DNA of 64,000 bases from Rhodococcus sp. OK519 (lineage in GTDB: Bacteria; Actinomycetota; Actinomycetes; Mycobacteriales; Mycobacteriaceae): NCBI RefSeq assembly GCF_003051005.1, contig NZ_QAOW01000001.1, forward strand, positions 62,001-126,000, given 5' to 3'. Under the pieces are notes generated by a model. That model was given only the letters and a program-made list of their open reading frames with translations. It was not told the origin of the DNA and did not search any database. Below, in pieces: positions 1 through 8,711 of the stretch (position 1 is the stretch's first letter; each line of letters opens with the position of its first letter). Made by a program: the position numbers and the translations under genes.

Positions 1-1290
1 GAGCCCACGGAGCAGCTCGGGACCATTCCGGCGCCGCTGATCGAACATGCCGAGCAGATCGGGTTTCCCGTAGTTCTCCTGCGTCATCGGGTGCCGTTCG
101 TGCAGATCTGCGAGAGCATCAACAGCCAGCTCTCCGACTCCTCACTACGCAGACTGCAGATTGCGGACCGGATGTCGCGGGTGCTGTCCGCGTCGATCGA
201 GGAACCCGCAGCGGTGGACGCGATCCTCGCGGCGCTGAGCCGGGAAACGCGTTCCGAGGTGACGTTGAGGTCGATGTCGGGTGAGTCGATCGGCCGGGCC
301 GGACCCGTGCTCGCGCACGACGCGGTCACCGCATTCGATGCACCCGTCGCGTTCGGCGGTACCGTCGTCGCGACGTTGACCCTGTTCCCGGCGCACGACG
401 CCGACATCTATCTGATCAGCGCGGGAATCGAGCGTGCACCGGAGATCCTGGCCATCGCGCTGCTCAGCACCCGGCCGCCGACAACGGAGGAACGACTGCG
501 CACGCGCTTCTTCTCCCTCCTCACGACAGCGGACCATCCGCCTTCCGACCTGTTCGTGCAGCTCGACGGGATCGCCGAACGGCTGGGCCTCGCGGCGGAC
601 AGCGCCTATCTCTCGCTGCTGGTGGAGTACGACGACGAGGTGTCGATCGGGATGGTGCAGGCCGCCGTCGAGGCGTCCAGCCGGACGCACATCGGCCAAC
701 TGGTGGGGAAGGAGTATCTGGCGGTTCTCGAGTTCGACCGATGGACCACGATGGAAACAGAACGGGCGCAGTTGATGTCGAGACTGGTGCGGGGCCCGTC
801 GCGCGCTCGGTCTGTCGTGGTCGGCCCCGGTGCCAGGAACCGGCACGGAATCCGGCAATGCATGGCGGAGACCAGAACCACGCGCTCCTTGCACCGCGAG
901 CACAGCGACGGCGCGGTGTTCGACGCCCGGGATTACGCTGTGGCGCGGCTGTTGACCGGGCTGCCCGACGACGGCACGCTCGCCGACTTCGTCGACGACC
1001 AGATCGGTGAGTTGCTGCGCCGCGACCGGGAGCGCCACGGCGAGCTGTTCGAGACGTTGCTCGCGTACGTGACCAACTGGGGGAGCAAGACCGAGACGGC
1101 GCGGGCACTCGGGATCCAGCGGCAGACCCTCTACCAGCGGCTGGACCGACTGCTCGCCGTGCTGGGACCGCTGCCTGCGGGATCGGCCCGTATCCCGGGC
1201 GTGGTGACCGCGGTGTTCCTCGAGCACGCCGCGCGACAACGCCGCGGGGCCCCACCGTCGCAGCGACGGCGGGGCGCCGGGCGAGGGTGA
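1..1290 (+). CDS. PucR-family transcriptional regulator (5' end outside window)
   Basis: The reading frame is open from base 1, so the start lies upstream of the window. The first visible residues (GFPVVLLRHRVPFVQI) fit the end of the PucR N-terminal ligand-sensing domain. The C-terminus (about residues 350-405 of the visible part) carries the PucR-type HTH_30 domain, KTETARALGIQRQTLYQRL. PucR proteins are soluble activators or repressors of nitrogen-compound catabolism such as purines and amines. It ends 6 bases from the convergent glxD, so it may control the neighbouring amine genes; that link is inferred from position only. The last residues are a basic, low-complexity tail. Confidence 0.85.
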   Translation, partial: EPTEQLGTIPAPLIEHAEQIGFPVVLLRHRVPFVQICESINSQLSDSSLRRLQIADRMSRVLSASIEEPAAVDAILAALSRETRSEVTLRSMSGESIGRAGPVLAHDAVTAFDAPVAFGGTVVATLTLFPAHDADIYLISAGIERAPEILAIALLSTRPPTTEERLRTRFFSLLTTADHPPSDLFVQLDGIAERLGLAADSAYLSLLVEYDDEVSIGMVQAAVEASSRTHIGQLVGKEYLAVLEFDRWTTMETERAQLMSRLVRGPSRARSVVVGPGARNRHGIRQCMAETRTTRSLHREHSDGAVFDARDYAVARLLTGLPDDGTLADFVDDQIGELLRRDRERHGELFETLLAYVTNWGSKTETARALGIQRQTLYQRLDRLLAVLGPLPAGSARIPGVVTAVFLEHAARQRRGAPPSQRRRGAGRG

Positions 1291-1296
1291 GGCGTC

Positions 1297-2622
1297 TCAG
1301 AGCTGTCCCGGAATCCAGGTCGTTCCGGCCAGGGGCACCCGAGCCATGGCCGACGCCTCGATGGTCAGCGCGACGAGGTCCTGCGGTTCGAGGTTGCGCA
1401 GGTGCGACTTGCCGCACGCGCGGGCGAGAGTCTGGGCCTCCATCGTCAGCACTCGCAGGTAGTTCGCGAGCCGGCGTCCGCCCTCGACCGGGTCGAAGTT
1501 CTTCTGCAACTCCGGATCCTGCGTCGTGATGCCGGCGGGGTCGAGTCCGGCCTGGAAGTCGTCGTAGAAGCCGGCCGACGACCCGAGCGCCTCGTACTGC
1601 TTCTGGAAACGAGGGTGGTTGTCGCCCAGCGCGATCAGGGCCGCGGTGCCGATCGCCACCGCATCCGCGCCGAGGGCCATTGCCTTCGCGACGTCGGCGC
1701 CCGAGCGGATGCCGCCGGAGACGATGAGCTGGACCCCGCCCGGTGTCCGGTGCACACCCATCTCCTGCAGAGCCTGCACCGCCTGCGGGATCGCGGCCAG
1801 CGTCGGGATGCCGACGTGCTCGATGAACACGTCCTGCGTGGCCGCCGTGCCGCCCTGCATGCCGTCGACCACGACAACGTCGGCGCCGGCCTTCACCGCG
1901 AGCTTGACGTCGTAGTACGTGCGGGTGGCGCCGACCTTGACGTAGATCGGCTTCTCCCAGCCGGTGATCTCGCGGAGTTCGATGATCTTGATGGCGAGGT
2001 CGTCCGGCCCGGTCCAGTCGGGGTGGCGGCACGCGCTGCGCTGGTCGACGCCGACCGGAAGCGTGCGCATGCCGGCGACCCGGTCGGTGATCTTCTGGCC
2101 CAACAGCATTCCGCCGCCACCCGGCTTGGCGCCTTGGCCCAGCACGATCTCGATGGCGTCGGCCTTGCGGAGGTCGTCGGGGTTCATGCCGTACCGCGAC
2201 GGCAGGTACTGGTAGACCAGGTGCTTGGACTGGCCGCGCTCCTCGGGCGTCATGCCGCCGTCGCCGGTCGTGGTGGAGGTGCCGACCTCGCCGGCCCCGC
2301 GCCCGAGGGCCTCCTTCGCCCGCCCGGACAGCGCGCCGAAGCTCATGCCCGCGATGGTGATCGGGATATCCAGGTGCAGTGGGTGCTTCGCGTGCCGATC
2401 GCCGAGCACGATGTCGGTGTCGCAGCGTTCGCGGTAGCCCTCGAGCGGGTAGCGGGACATCGAGGCCCCGAGAAACAGCAGGTCGTCGAAGTGCGGGAGT
2501 CTGCGCTTGGCGCCCCAGCCGCGGATGTCGTAGATGCCGGTCTCGGCGGCGCGCTGGATCTCGTGGATGACGTCGCGGTCGAACGTCGCGGATTCGCGCA
2601 GACCGGGGGTGTGCGTGGTCAT
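1297..2622 (-). CDS. glxD: FMN-binding glutamate synthase-like subunit (GlxD / candidate N-methylglutamate synthase large subunit MgsC)
   Basis: The 441-residue protein matches the FMN/Fe-S synthase domain of glutamate synthase as a stand-alone subunit. Visible signatures are MSFGALSGRAKEALGRGA, GQGAKPGGGGMLLGQKI, KVGATRTYYDVKLAVKAGAD and GGIRSGADVAKAMALGADAV, which form the FMN-binding barrel. The ATG at 2622 is chosen because AGGAGG lies just upstream; a longer frame to 2883 runs into glxC and is not supported. It is the last gene of the glnT-glxB-glxC-glxD cluster, 25 bases after glxC. By homology it transfers the gamma-glutamyl amide nitrogen, or methylamine from gamma-glutamylmethylamide, to 2-oxoglutarate. 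The methylamine version is inferred from context. Confidence 0.88.
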   Translation of the reverse strand: MTTHTPGLRESATFDRDVIHEIQRAAETGIYDIRGWGAKRRLPHFDDLLFLGASMSRYPLEGYRERCDTDIVLGDRHAKHPLHLDIPITIAGMSFGALSGRAKEALGRGAGEVGTSTTTGDGGMTPEERGQSKHLVYQYLPSRYGMNPDDLRKADAIEIVLGQGAKPGGGGMLLGQKITDRVAGMRTLPVGVDQRSACRHPDWTGPDDLAIKIIELREITGWEKPIYVKVGATRTYYDVKLAVKAGADVVVVDGMQGGTAATQDVFIEHVGIPTLAAIPQAVQALQEMGVHRTPGGVQLIVSGGIRSGADVAKAMALGADAVAIGTAALIALGDNHPRFQKQYEALGSSAGFYDDFQAGLDPAGITTQDPELQKNFDPVEGGRRLANYLRVLTMEAQTLARACGKSHLRNLEPQDLVALTIEASAMARVPLAGTTWIPGQL

Positions 2623-2647
2623 GGGGGCCTCCTGGGGATGGCGCGCG

Positions 2648-3346
2648 TCAGTACGCTGCGGCGTTGTCGACGTGGAAGTTGTAGAGCGTGCGGGCCGAGC
2701 CGTAGCGGGTGAACTCGGCGGGGTCGGCGTCGAATCCGGCGGCGTCCAGGAGTTCCCGCAACTCGGCCAGGTGTTCGACGCGGATCTCCTTCTTGATGCA
2801 GTCGGCGCCCAGCGAGGCGACGGTGCCGCGCACGTAGATGCGGGCCTCGTACAGCGAATCACCCAGCGCTTCACCGGCGTCACCGAGGACGACGAGCCGT
2901 CCGGCCTGGCCCATGAAGGCGCTCATGTGGCCGATGCTGCCGCCGACGACGATGTCGACGCCCTTCATCGAGATGCCGCAGCGGGCGGCGGCGTTGCCCT
3001 CGATGACGAGCAGACCGCCGTGTGCGGTGGCCCCCGCGGACTGCGACGCGTCGCCGGTGACGTGGACGCTGCCGGACATCATGTTCTCGGCGACGCCGAC
3101 ACCGGCGTTGCCGACGATCGTGACGCTCGCGTGCTGGTTCATGCCGGCCGCGTAGTAGCCGACGTGCCCCTCGACGCGTACGTCGATGGGTGCGTCCAGT
3201 CCGCACGCGAGGGCATGTGCGCCGGCCGGTTCGACGACGGTGACCGACACCGGGGCCGTGGTTGACTGCAGGGCCGCGTTGAGGGTGCGGGTGCCGATGG
3301 ATGAGACGTCGTACATGGTGGTCGGGACGGCGGTCAGCGGTGCCAT
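2648..3346 (-). CDS. glxC: GXGXG-repeat glutamate synthase subunit (GlxC / candidate MgsB)
   Basis: The 232-residue protein corresponds to the C-terminal right-handed beta-helix of glutamate synthase as a separate subunit. Repeated glycine-rich turns are visible, for example GNAGVGVAENMMSG, GNAAARCGISMKG and LGDAGEALGDSLYEAR. The ATG at 3346 overlaps the glxB stop by 13 bases, which suggests translational coupling. In N-methylglutamate synthase this is the beta-helix subunit that holds the complex together. No catalytic residues are expected here. It should act in the cytoplasm with GlxB and GlxD. Confidence 0.85.
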   Translation of the reverse strand: MAPLTAVPTTMYDVSSIGTRTLNAALQSTTAPVSVTVVEPAGAHALACGLDAPIDVRVEGHVGYYAAGMNQHASVTIVGNAGVGVAENMMSGSVHVTGDASQSAGATAHGGLLVIEGNAAARCGISMKGVDIVVGGSIGHMSAFMGQAGRLVVLGDAGEALGDSLYEARIYVRGTVASLGADCIKKEIRVEHLAELRELLDAAGFDADPAEFTRYGSARTLYNFHVDNAAAY

Positions 3347-4230
3347 ACGTAAACCTCTTCCGGTTCCGGTTCGAAGATGCGGGCGGCGGCGATACCGGGC
3401 AGTCCGGCGAGCGCGCGGTACTCGGACGCCATCGCGACGTAGTCGCGGTGTTCGGCGATGATCGCGGGCTTGCACGCGATCGGGTCGCGCACCACGGCGA
3501 ACGAGTCCTGTGTGGACACGAGCAGTGTGTAGAAGCCGTCGAACCGTTCGCCGAGCAGACGCAGGGCCTTCTCCAGGTCGACGCCCTCGGCGAGTTGCTT
3601 CGCGACGAAGCGGGCGCCCACCTCGGTGTCGTTCTCGCTGTCGAACGCAACGCCCTCGGCCTCGAGTTCACGCTTGATGCTCAGATGGTTGGAGAACGAG
3701 CCGTTGTGTACCAGGCACTGATCGGGGCCCACTGCGAACGGGTGCGAACCCGCTGCGGTGACGGCGGATTCGGTCGCCATGCGGGTGTGCGCGACGCCCT
3801 GCCAACCCGAGGCGGCGGGCAGCCCGAACCGGTGGGCGAGGTCCACCGGATCACCCATGCCCTTGAGTACCGTGACGTCGTCGCCGAACCCGATGAGGAT
3901 CGCGTCCGGCGCCTCGCCGAGTGCCGCATCCGCGAGCGCCGGCGCCGGAACCGGGGCGTGCAGAAGCGTGTTCGTGCCCACTTCGATGCCGGCCACGGCG
4001 ACACCCAGCGCACTGCCGACTGCGGTGGCCAGCGACTCCGCCGGGACGCCGACGCCCAGCAGCGACACCGTCGCGTGCGCTGCCGGAGACCACGTCGGGT
4101 CCCCGTAGATGGCCATGCCGGCCGAGTCCGGTCCGCGGTCGACCATCTGGTCGAGCATCCCGGTGAGCAGCTCACCGAGATGCGGATACAGCGAAGGCTC
4201 CCGCAGATGGAGCCCGACGATTCCGCACAT
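3334..4230 (-). CDS. glxB: Class II glutamine amidotransferase subunit (GlxB / candidate MgsA)
   Basis: The 298-residue protein begins MCGIVGLHL, which places the nucleophile Cys2 of Ntn amidotransferases at the mature N-terminus. Further class II residues appear in DRGPDSAGMAIYGD, THTRMATESAV, HPFAVGPDQCLVHNG and ENDTEVGARFVAKQL. The start at 4230 is fixed by the catalytic Cys2. It lies 28 bases after glnT and overlaps glxC. Known role of the family: release of ammonia (or methylamine from gamma-glutamylmethylamide) that is channelled to GlxC/GlxD. Which substrate is used cannot be read from the sequence. Confidence 0.88.
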   Translation of the reverse strand: MCGIVGLHLREPSLYPHLGELLTGMLDQMVDRGPDSAGMAIYGDPTWSPAAHATVSLLGVGVPAESLATAVGSALGVAVAGIEVGTNTLLHAPVPAPALADAALGEAPDAILIGFGDDVTVLKGMGDPVDLAHRFGLPAASGWQGVAHTRMATESAVTAAGSHPFAVGPDQCLVHNGSFSNHLSIKRELEAEGVAFDSENDTEVGARFVAKQLAEGVDLEKALRLLGERFDGFYTLLVSTQDSFAVVRDPIACKPAIIAEHRDYVAMASEYRALAGLPGIAAARIFEPEPEEVYVWHR

Positions 4231-4258
4231 GTGTTGTCTCCCTTGATTCCTGTGGCTG

Positions 4259-5614
4259 TCAGAAGGCGGTGAGGTAGCTGTCCACCTCCCACGGTGTGAC
4301 CGTGCTGTGCCATTCGAAGAATTCGTCCCGCTTGAGCGCGGCGAAGTAGTCGGCGACGCCTGCTCCGGCGGCATCGAGAGCTCCGGTGACGACGCTGTCC
4401 CGGGCCATCGCGTCCATCGCGTGCAACAGCGTCATCGGCAGGTCGTCGGGGCAGATGCCGCCGCCGGGCTCGCCCGGATCGGTGCCGCGGCGGATGCCGT
4501 CGAGCCCGGCCGCGATCGTCACGGCCGACGCGAGATACGGGTTGGCCGAGCCGTCCCCACCGCGCAGTTCGACGCGATTGGCGTCCGGCACCCGCAGGTA
4601 GTGGGTCCGGTCGTTGCCGCCGTACGTGGGCCGGCGCGGAGACCACGTCGCGCCGGTGCTCGTCGAGAGGGCGCCGGTTCGCTTGTAGGAGTTGACCGTC
4701 GGAGCGAGCACACCCTGGAGGCCGCCGGCGTGCTCGAGGATGCCGCCGATGAACGCATACGCGGTGGGGGACAGGCCCAGCCCGCGCGGGTCGGCGCGGT
4801 CGGGGAAGACGGGGTCGCCGCCGCGCCACAGCGACAGGTGCATGTGCATGCCGTTGCCGGTTCGGTCGGCGAACGGTTTGGGCATGAACGTCGCGGTCAT
4901 GCCGCGCTGTTCGGCGAGCACCGAGATGAGGTAGCGGAGGGTGACGACACGGTCGGCGGTGGTGAGGGCGTCGGCGTACTGGAAGTTCTGCTCGAACTGG
5001 CCGTTGCCGTCCTCGTGGTCGTTGGCGTAGTTGCCCCAGCCCAACTGGTTCATCGCGGCCGAGATCGCGGTGAGGTGCTCGTACATGCGGGTGACGTCGC
5101 GGGCGTCGTAGCAGGGGCGGCGGGAGGTATCGAGAGTGTCGGCGGTGCGGAGGCCTCCGCGTTCGTCGCGGTCGACCAGGAAGTACTCGATCTCGGTGCC
5201 GACGTTGACATCCAGGCCGAGGTCGGCGGCCTGCTCGAGCACCGTCTTCAGGATCACGCGTGGCGCGAAGGGCCACGGCTCGCCCTGGACGTGCGGATCA
5301 CAGTGCACCAGTGCGAGACCGGGGCGCACGAACGGAATGGGAGTGAACGACGCGGCATCGGGGACGGCGACGAGATCGGGGTCCTTCGGGACCTGGCCCA
5401 TCGCCCCGGCCGCGTATCCGGCGAAGCCGACGCCGTCCTCCTGGAGTTCCTCCACTGCCTCGACGGGAACGAGTTTGGCGCACGGCTTCCCGGCGAGGTT
5501 GGTGAACACCGCCAGGATGAATCGGGTGTCGGTGGCGCGAGCGAGGGTCGCGAGATCGGGGGTGTCCGCGCCGGGCAGGCACATCACGGTGAGGTCTGCG
5601 GGGTCGAGCGCCAT
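4259..5614 (-). CDS. glnT: Type III glutamine synthetase-like enzyme; candidate gamma-glutamylmethylamide synthetase (GlnT/GmaS)
   Basis: The 451-residue ligase carries glutamine synthetase motifs in order: GTEIEYFLVDRD (metal/ATP site), DRTGNGMHMHLSLW (the glycine/HxH motif), PTVNSYKR and NRVELRGGDGSANPYLA. The length fits GlnT/GmaS enzymes. The ATG at 5614 has GAGGAG 6 bases upstream. It heads a minus-strand operon with glxB, glxC and glxD. GmaS and GlnT are close relatives: the first joins methylamine to glutamate, the second ammonia. The divergent N-demethylase operon and the split synthase subunits favour GmaS, but this is an inference. Expression probably starts in the 281-base divergent region. 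Confidence 0.85.
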   Translation of the reverse strand: MALDPADLTVMCLPGADTPDLATLARATDTRFILAVFTNLAGKPCAKLVPVEAVEELQEDGVGFAGYAAGAMGQVPKDPDLVAVPDAASFTPIPFVRPGLALVHCDPHVQGEPWPFAPRVILKTVLEQAADLGLDVNVGTEIEYFLVDRDERGGLRTADTLDTSRRPCYDARDVTRMYEHLTAISAAMNQLGWGNYANDHEDGNGQFEQNFQYADALTTADRVVTLRYLISVLAEQRGMTATFMPKPFADRTGNGMHMHLSLWRGGDPVFPDRADPRGLGLSPTAYAFIGGILEHAGGLQGVLAPTVNSYKRTGALSTSTGATWSPRRPTYGGNDRTHYLRVPDANRVELRGGDGSANPYLASAVTIAAGLDGIRRGTDPGEPGGGICPDDLPMTLLHAMDAMARDSVVTGALDAAGAGVADYFAALKRDEFFEWHSTVTPWEVDSYLTAF

Positions 5615-5679
5615 GTGAACTCCTCGTGTTCCGACGAACGTTTCCTTAAGTGAATCGGTGTTGCATGTCAGGAAACATA

Positions 5680-5696
5680 GCATCCGTGACGGATGC
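5680..5696. promoter_or_regulatory. Perfect dyad in the glnT/cupin divergent promoter region
   Basis: GCATCCGTGACGGATGC is an 8-base perfect inverted repeat around one central G. It sits 66 bases upstream of the glnT start in the only non-coding stretch (5615-5895) between the two divergent operons. It is a strong operator candidate; the PucR regulator at the window start is one possible ligand. Around 5789-5818 there are also GTTAC and GTAAC half-sites that resemble, but do not match in spacing, GlnR boxes. Confidence 0.45.
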
Positions 5697-5895
5697 ATTA
5701 CGGCCGGGTGAGGTTGTCGTGACGTCTTCACGCGGGGTGCTGTTCTCGGAGGATCGTGCGGAAATCGCAGCGGGCAAGGAGGATTCGGTTACAAGGATTA
5801 ACCGCCGCGTAACTGCGATGCGGGTTTCACCTCACTATCGTGCGTTTCACGCCAGCGATCGGCGTTCTCTCCCGACTTCCATCCGAGGAGCAGTC

Positions 5896-6273
5896 ATGTC
5901 CGAGACGACCACCACGCCCGCGTTCCGGGTCACCGCCGGCTTCTGGAAGTCGCTCCCGCAGATGCCGCTGGACGAGTTCCCCGGCACCAGGGGCTACATC
6001 GCCGACGTGCACCCCAACCCCGAGGGTTCGGCGATGGCTTCCGGCTACTTCGAGCTGCTCCACACCGAGGCACCTCTGGACTACGTCTACGAATACGACG
6101 AGATGAAGGTGGTGCTGGACGGCGAGTTGCGCCTCGAGAATCTCGATACCGGGCAGGTCGAGGTGGCCGGGCCGCGGGACGCGATCTTCTTCCCGGCAGG
6201 TTCGCGGATCCGCTTCACGACGCCCGATCGGGCGCTGGCGTTCTATGTCGGCCTGCGTTCGTTCGCGCCGTAG
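5896..6273 (+). CDS. Small cupin-domain protein, first gene of the N-demethylase operon
   Basis: The 125-residue protein has a single cupin fold. The conserved parts are EYDEMKVVLDGELRLEN (first cupin motif region) and GPRDAIFFPAGSRIRFTTPD (second motif). It resembles EutQ-like cupins rather than histidine-rich dioxygenase cupins: few metal-ligand histidines are visible, so it may bind a ligand rather than catalyse. The ATG at 5896 has GAGGAG 6 bases upstream; a longer frame from 5650 would run through the promoter region. It begins a tight plus-strand operon with the DmmA-like, reductase and DUF3445 genes. Its precise function is not known to me. Confidence 0.75.
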   Translation: MSETTTTPAFRVTAGFWKSLPQMPLDEFPGTRGYIADVHPNPEGSAMASGYFELLHTEAPLDYVYEYDEMKVVLDGELRLENLDTGQVEVAGPRDAIFFPAGSRIRFTTPDRALAFYVGLRSFAP

Positions 6274-6282
6274 GGGTCTGCG

Positions 6283-6801
6283 ATGAGCGTGTGTATGGAG
6301 ACCACGAGTGTGCCGCGGTGGGGCATGGGGACGACCGGGACCGCCGACAGTGGACGGTACGTCACCGTGCTGTCGTTCGGCGCCGCCGCCGAGCCGAGGG
6401 CCCGTGCGCTGGTCACCGGACTGAGCGGTCGTCGGGTCAGTTGGCTGCGGATGCCGCCTGGCTGGACCTCCGGCGCCCAGGCGGTGCTGGGCCGCGAACT
6501 TGCTGCCGCCCGCGTGGGCTGGAGACTCGCGCTCGTCGGCGATGAGGTGACGGTGTTGCAGGCGCGCGCGTGTGCGGTCGAGGCTGGAGCGCTTTCGGAG
6601 GAGATTCTCGCCGACGTCGTGGGCGTCGACCTGCGGCGTGTCTACTGCGCGCACTGCCACCGGATCCATGCGACCGGTGCCGTCGTAGGCGGGACCAGTG
6701 CGTGTCCGTCGTGCGGGACGAACCTGATGATTCATCACCACGTTTCGCGACTGCGCAGTGCCTACCTCGGCTACCTGTACGACGCGGAGGAATGCCGATG
6801 A
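6283..6801 (+). CDS. Zinc-ribbon DmmA-like subunit of dimethylamine monooxygenase / oxidative N-demethylase
   Basis: The 172-residue protein has an alpha/beta N-terminal region and a C-terminal zinc ribbon formed by CAHCH and CPSCG, about 22 residues apart. This architecture matches the small DmmA-like subunit that accompanies haem-dependent oxidative N-demethylases. It begins 10 bases after the cupin stop. Its TGA overlaps the ATG of the reductase (ATGA), so the subunits are probably made in step. Its role in the complex is probably structural or in electron transfer. Subunit names differ between published systems, so no symbol is given. Confidence 0.72.
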   Translation: MSVCMETTSVPRWGMGTTGTADSGRYVTVLSFGAAAEPRARALVTGLSGRRVSWLRMPPGWTSGAQAVLGRELAAARVGWRLALVGDEVTVLQARACAVEAGALSEEILADVVGVDLRRVYCAHCHRIHATGAVVGGTSACPSCGTNLMIHHHVSRLRSAYLGYLYDAEECR

Positions 6802-7745
6802 GAATGCTGGTTGTCGATGCCGTCACCGATCTCACCGATGGCGTGCGACAGATCGGATTGACCGCCCCCGACGGCGGTTCACTGCAGTCGTTCACGCCCG
6901 GCAGCCACGTCGTGGTGTCCTGCGGGATCGACCGGCAGGGGCATGCGCGTCGCAACGCCTACTCCCTCACCGGCGCCGGAATCGTGCCCGACGCCTACTC
7001 GATCTCGGTGCGCCGCTGCGACGCCGGACGTGGCGGTTCGCTGTGGATGCACGGCCTCAGTGTGGGGGAGAGCGTCGAGGTCACCGGGCCGCGCAGCGGA
7101 TTCGCACCAGTTCTCACCGCGCGCCATCATGTCCTCGTCGCCGGCGGCATCGGGGTTGCGCCGATCCTGTCGCACGCGCGGGCGGCGGCGCGGTGGGGCC
7201 GGTCGTTCGAGGTTCACTACGTGTCGCGGGGCGGCGACGGACCGCACCTGGCGGATCTCGCCGCGGTGTGCGCGGAGCGACTGACGACCTATCGCGACGC
7301 TGAGGCATTGTGGACTGCGCTCGGTCCGGCCCTGCTCGACCGTCCGCTCGGATCCCATCTCTACACCTGTGGGCCCGCATCGCTGATGGAGGAGGTGGAC
7401 CGCCGCGCATCGTCAGCCGGCTGGCCTGGCGCTCGAATACATCACGAGCACTTCGGCATCGGCGACCTCGAACCCGGACGTCCGTTCGTTGCGCGGCTCT
7501 CCCGTTCGGGCCTCGACGTGGAGGTGCCGTCCGGGACGAGTCTGCTCGACGCCCTCGTACGGCGCGGGGTGAGCGTCCCGAACCTGTGCCGACAGGGCGT
7601 GTGCGGTGAGTGTCGCACCCCCGTCGTCGGGGGTGTGGTGGAGCACCGAGACCTGTATCTGTCCGATGACGAGAAAATGGCGGGCGACTGCATGATGCCG
7701 TGTGTGTCCCGCGCCGCCGGATCACGATTGGAGCTGGAACTGTGA
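6798..7745 (+). CDS. Phthalate-dioxygenase-type reductase (flavin, NAD(P)H and plant-type [2Fe-2S]) of the N-demethylase
   Basis: The 315-residue protein has the PDR order: flavin-binding barrel (RRNAYSLTGAG), NAD-binding domain (VLVAGGIGVAPILSHAR, YTCGPASLMEEV) and C-terminal ferredoxin (CRQGVCGEC followed about 29 residues later by CMMPC). It passes electrons from NAD(P)H through flavin to the [2Fe-2S] cluster and then to the haem subunit. The ATG at 6798 is chosen because GGAGG lies 7 bases upstream; an earlier in-frame ATG at 6792 is too close to that site. Start and stop both overlap the neighbours by 4 bases. Confidence 0.86.
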   Translation: MRMLVVDAVTDLTDGVRQIGLTAPDGGSLQSFTPGSHVVVSCGIDRQGHARRNAYSLTGAGIVPDAYSISVRRCDAGRGGSLWMHGLSVGESVEVTGPRSGFAPVLTARHHVLVAGGIGVAPILSHARAAARWGRSFEVHYVSRGGDGPHLADLAAVCAERLTTYRDAEALWTALGPALLDRPLGSHLYTCGPASLMEEVDRRASSAGWPGARIHHEHFGIGDLEPGRPFVARLSRSGLDVEVPSGTSLLDALVRRGVSVPNLCRQGVCGECRTPVVGGVVEHRDLYLSDDEKMAGDCMMPCVSRAAGSRLELEL

Positions 7746-8707
7746 GCACAGCAATGGATTACCGGGTGCCCGCTCGGGTCACGTCCTTTCCCTTTCCGTT
7801 CCCGCGGGATGCCTACCGCTACAGCGCCAACGTCGAACCTGCCGGCGAACACGTCGTCGACGTCGGGGTGAACTATCGGACCGAGATCGCCGAGCGGGAA
7901 CGGATTCTCGCTGCCGACCCCACGCGCTTCCAGGCCCTGCCGCACATGGAGATCGCGCAGTGGGACGCGATGCTCGAGATCATGCAGCACCTCGCCGACG
8001 CGTACCCCCGCACCATGATGCTCGAGCGAGACGGTGGCATGTGGCGTTGGACCAACTGCGCGCTGGACGTCGAGCAGGCATTCGTCTACGGCGTGCGGTC
8101 GACGCTTCCTGAGTCGCCGCTGCGCTACATCGGTCGGCAGATCCAGGAGGACGTCGTCCTGCTCGATCAGCGCGAGGGGCAACTGTGGGGCGACGCCGGG
8201 CTGGTGACCTTCGCCGCCGACTGGTCGCTGCGGTTCGACGTCGGGATGAGCTTCCTGCAGATCCACGGCCCGGTGCCGCGAATCCACACGGAGGGCATCG
8301 TCACGCGTGCACAGAACTTCCTGATGCGACTCGAGACCGGGGAGCGTTACCGGCGCACCAACTGGACGCTCACCGTGGACGGCCGACTCGATACCTCCAC
8401 CGAGACCTACCCGGAGTGGGGACGCGACCGGCGCACGCTCGCCGAGGGGCCACTCGCCGACGTGGGGGAGCGATTGCATTTGCGGGTCGAGGTGCAACAC
8501 CTGATTCGGCTCGGGCAGTCCGGCGCGATCATGTTCCTCGTCCGCACGCACCTGCTGCCGTTCGCCGAGATCGCGCTGGTTCCGGAGTGGGCGCGGCGCC
8601 TGCGGTCGGTGCTGGTGGAACTGCCCGAGGACATGGCCGAATACAAGGGCATCACCCGCACCCGCCGCCCGGGCATCGACTGGCTCGACCGGTACGCCCC
8701 CGCCTGA
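7742..8707 (+). CDS. DUF3445 haem-dependent oxidative N-demethylase catalytic subunit (candidate dimethylamine monooxygenase)
   Basis: The 321-residue protein matches the DUF3445 family, whose characterised members are PAS-fold haem enzymes that demethylate secondary amines such as dimethylamine, giving methylamine and formaldehyde. Recognisable stretches are PFPFPRDAYRYSANVEPA, VNYRTEIAERERIL, WRWTNCALDVEQAFVYG and RQIQEDVVLLDQREGQLWGD. The GTG at 7742 overlaps the reductase stop (GTGA) and has GGAG 8 bases upstream; ATG 7754 is an alternative. It closes the operon. The physiological substrate is inferred from the family and from the methylamine-type neighbours. Confidence 0.82.
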   Translation: MSTAMDYRVPARVTSFPFPFPRDAYRYSANVEPAGEHVVDVGVNYRTEIAERERILAADPTRFQALPHMEIAQWDAMLEIMQHLADAYPRTMMLERDGGMWRWTNCALDVEQAFVYGVRSTLPESPLRYIGRQIQEDVVLLDQREGQLWGDAGLVTFAADWSLRFDVGMSFLQIHGPVPRIHTEGIVTRAQNFLMRLETGERYRRTNWTLTVDGRLDTSTETYPEWGRDRRTLAEGPLADVGERLHLRVEVQHLIRLGQSGAIMFLVRTHLLPFAEIALVPEWARRLRSVLVELPEDMAEYKGITRTRRPGIDWLDRYAPA

Positions 8708-8711
8708 TCCC

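Noticed and set aside
521-2032. Long 503-codon minus-strand frame across the PucR and glxD genes
   Set aside because: Its protein is arginine/proline-rich with no domain; it is the out-of-frame shadow of two well-supported genes in high-GC DNA.
5789-5818. GlnR box in the glnT promoter
   Set aside because: GTTAC and GTAAC half-sites occur, but the spacing and the GNAAC partner do not match the known consensus, so it is kept only as a weak note.
5650-5895. N-terminal extension of the cupin gene
   Set aside because: The extension crosses the divergent promoter region with its dyad, and the ATG at 5896 has a good ribosome-binding site.
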